Shown in pieces: positions 5,353 to 5,359 of a DNA stretch of 5,359 nt (positions within the stretch are counted from its first letter, which is position 1; every line of letters starts with the position of its first letter). The notes under the pieces are model-generated. The model did not search any database. It had not been told where the DNA came from and worked only from the letters and a program-made list of their open reading frames with translations. Source of the DNA: JASGDB01 sp049841315 (GTDB lineage: Bacteria > Bacteroidota > Bacteroidia > Flavobacteriales > Weeksellaceae); assembly GCA_049841315.1 (NCBI GenBank), contig JASGDB010000131.1, positions 1 to 5,359 on the forward strand, given 5' to 3'. The position numbers and the translations under genes are program-made.

Positions 5353-5359
5353 AAACAAA

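Overview
The window looks like ordinary chromosomal DNA from a flavobacterium, probably Chryseobacterium-like (Weeksellaceae). The evidence is AT-rich composition, starts preceded by A-rich stretches instead of Shine-Dalgarno sequences, Bacteroidota-type -7 elements (TAnnTTTG), and a phenylalanyl-tRNA synthetase alpha gene with no beta-subunit gene beside it in this window. The genus is an inference from style and remembered gene content, not from a search.

Layout, left to right. Positions 1-222 are noncoding and hold a candidate promoter and a leader hairpin. A secreted DUF3108 protein follows on the + strand (223-999). A strong hairpin flanked by A and T runs (998-1030) ends transcription from both sides. 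Then come three genes on the - strand, read right to left: a YceI-family lipoprotein (3397-4047) with its own terminator (3344-3375), then pheS (3276 down to 2266), then an unrecognised secreted protein (2238 down to 1045) only 27 bases after pheS and probably co-transcribed with it. The YceI gene is divergent from a + strand ABC transporter ATPase (4154-5086). Their 106-base shared upstream region carries a nested dyad. Positions 5087-5359 are noncoding and hold three different short tandem repeats with periods of 10, 7 and 9 bases.

The genes do not form one pathway. pheS is housekeeping (charging tRNA-Phe). The DUF3108, YceI and 397-residue proteins all carry export signals and act in the envelope or periplasm. 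The ATPase is an importer-type subunit with a C-terminal TOBE-like region, but no permease or binding protein is present here, so its partner must be encoded elsewhere.

I see no mobile element, CRISPR array, RNA gene or defence system, and nothing I would call a new biological system. The points most worth a second look are the dyad in the divergent promoter region, the apparently leaderless ATPase transcript, the run of short-period repeats at the right end, and the unknown secreted protein behind pheS.
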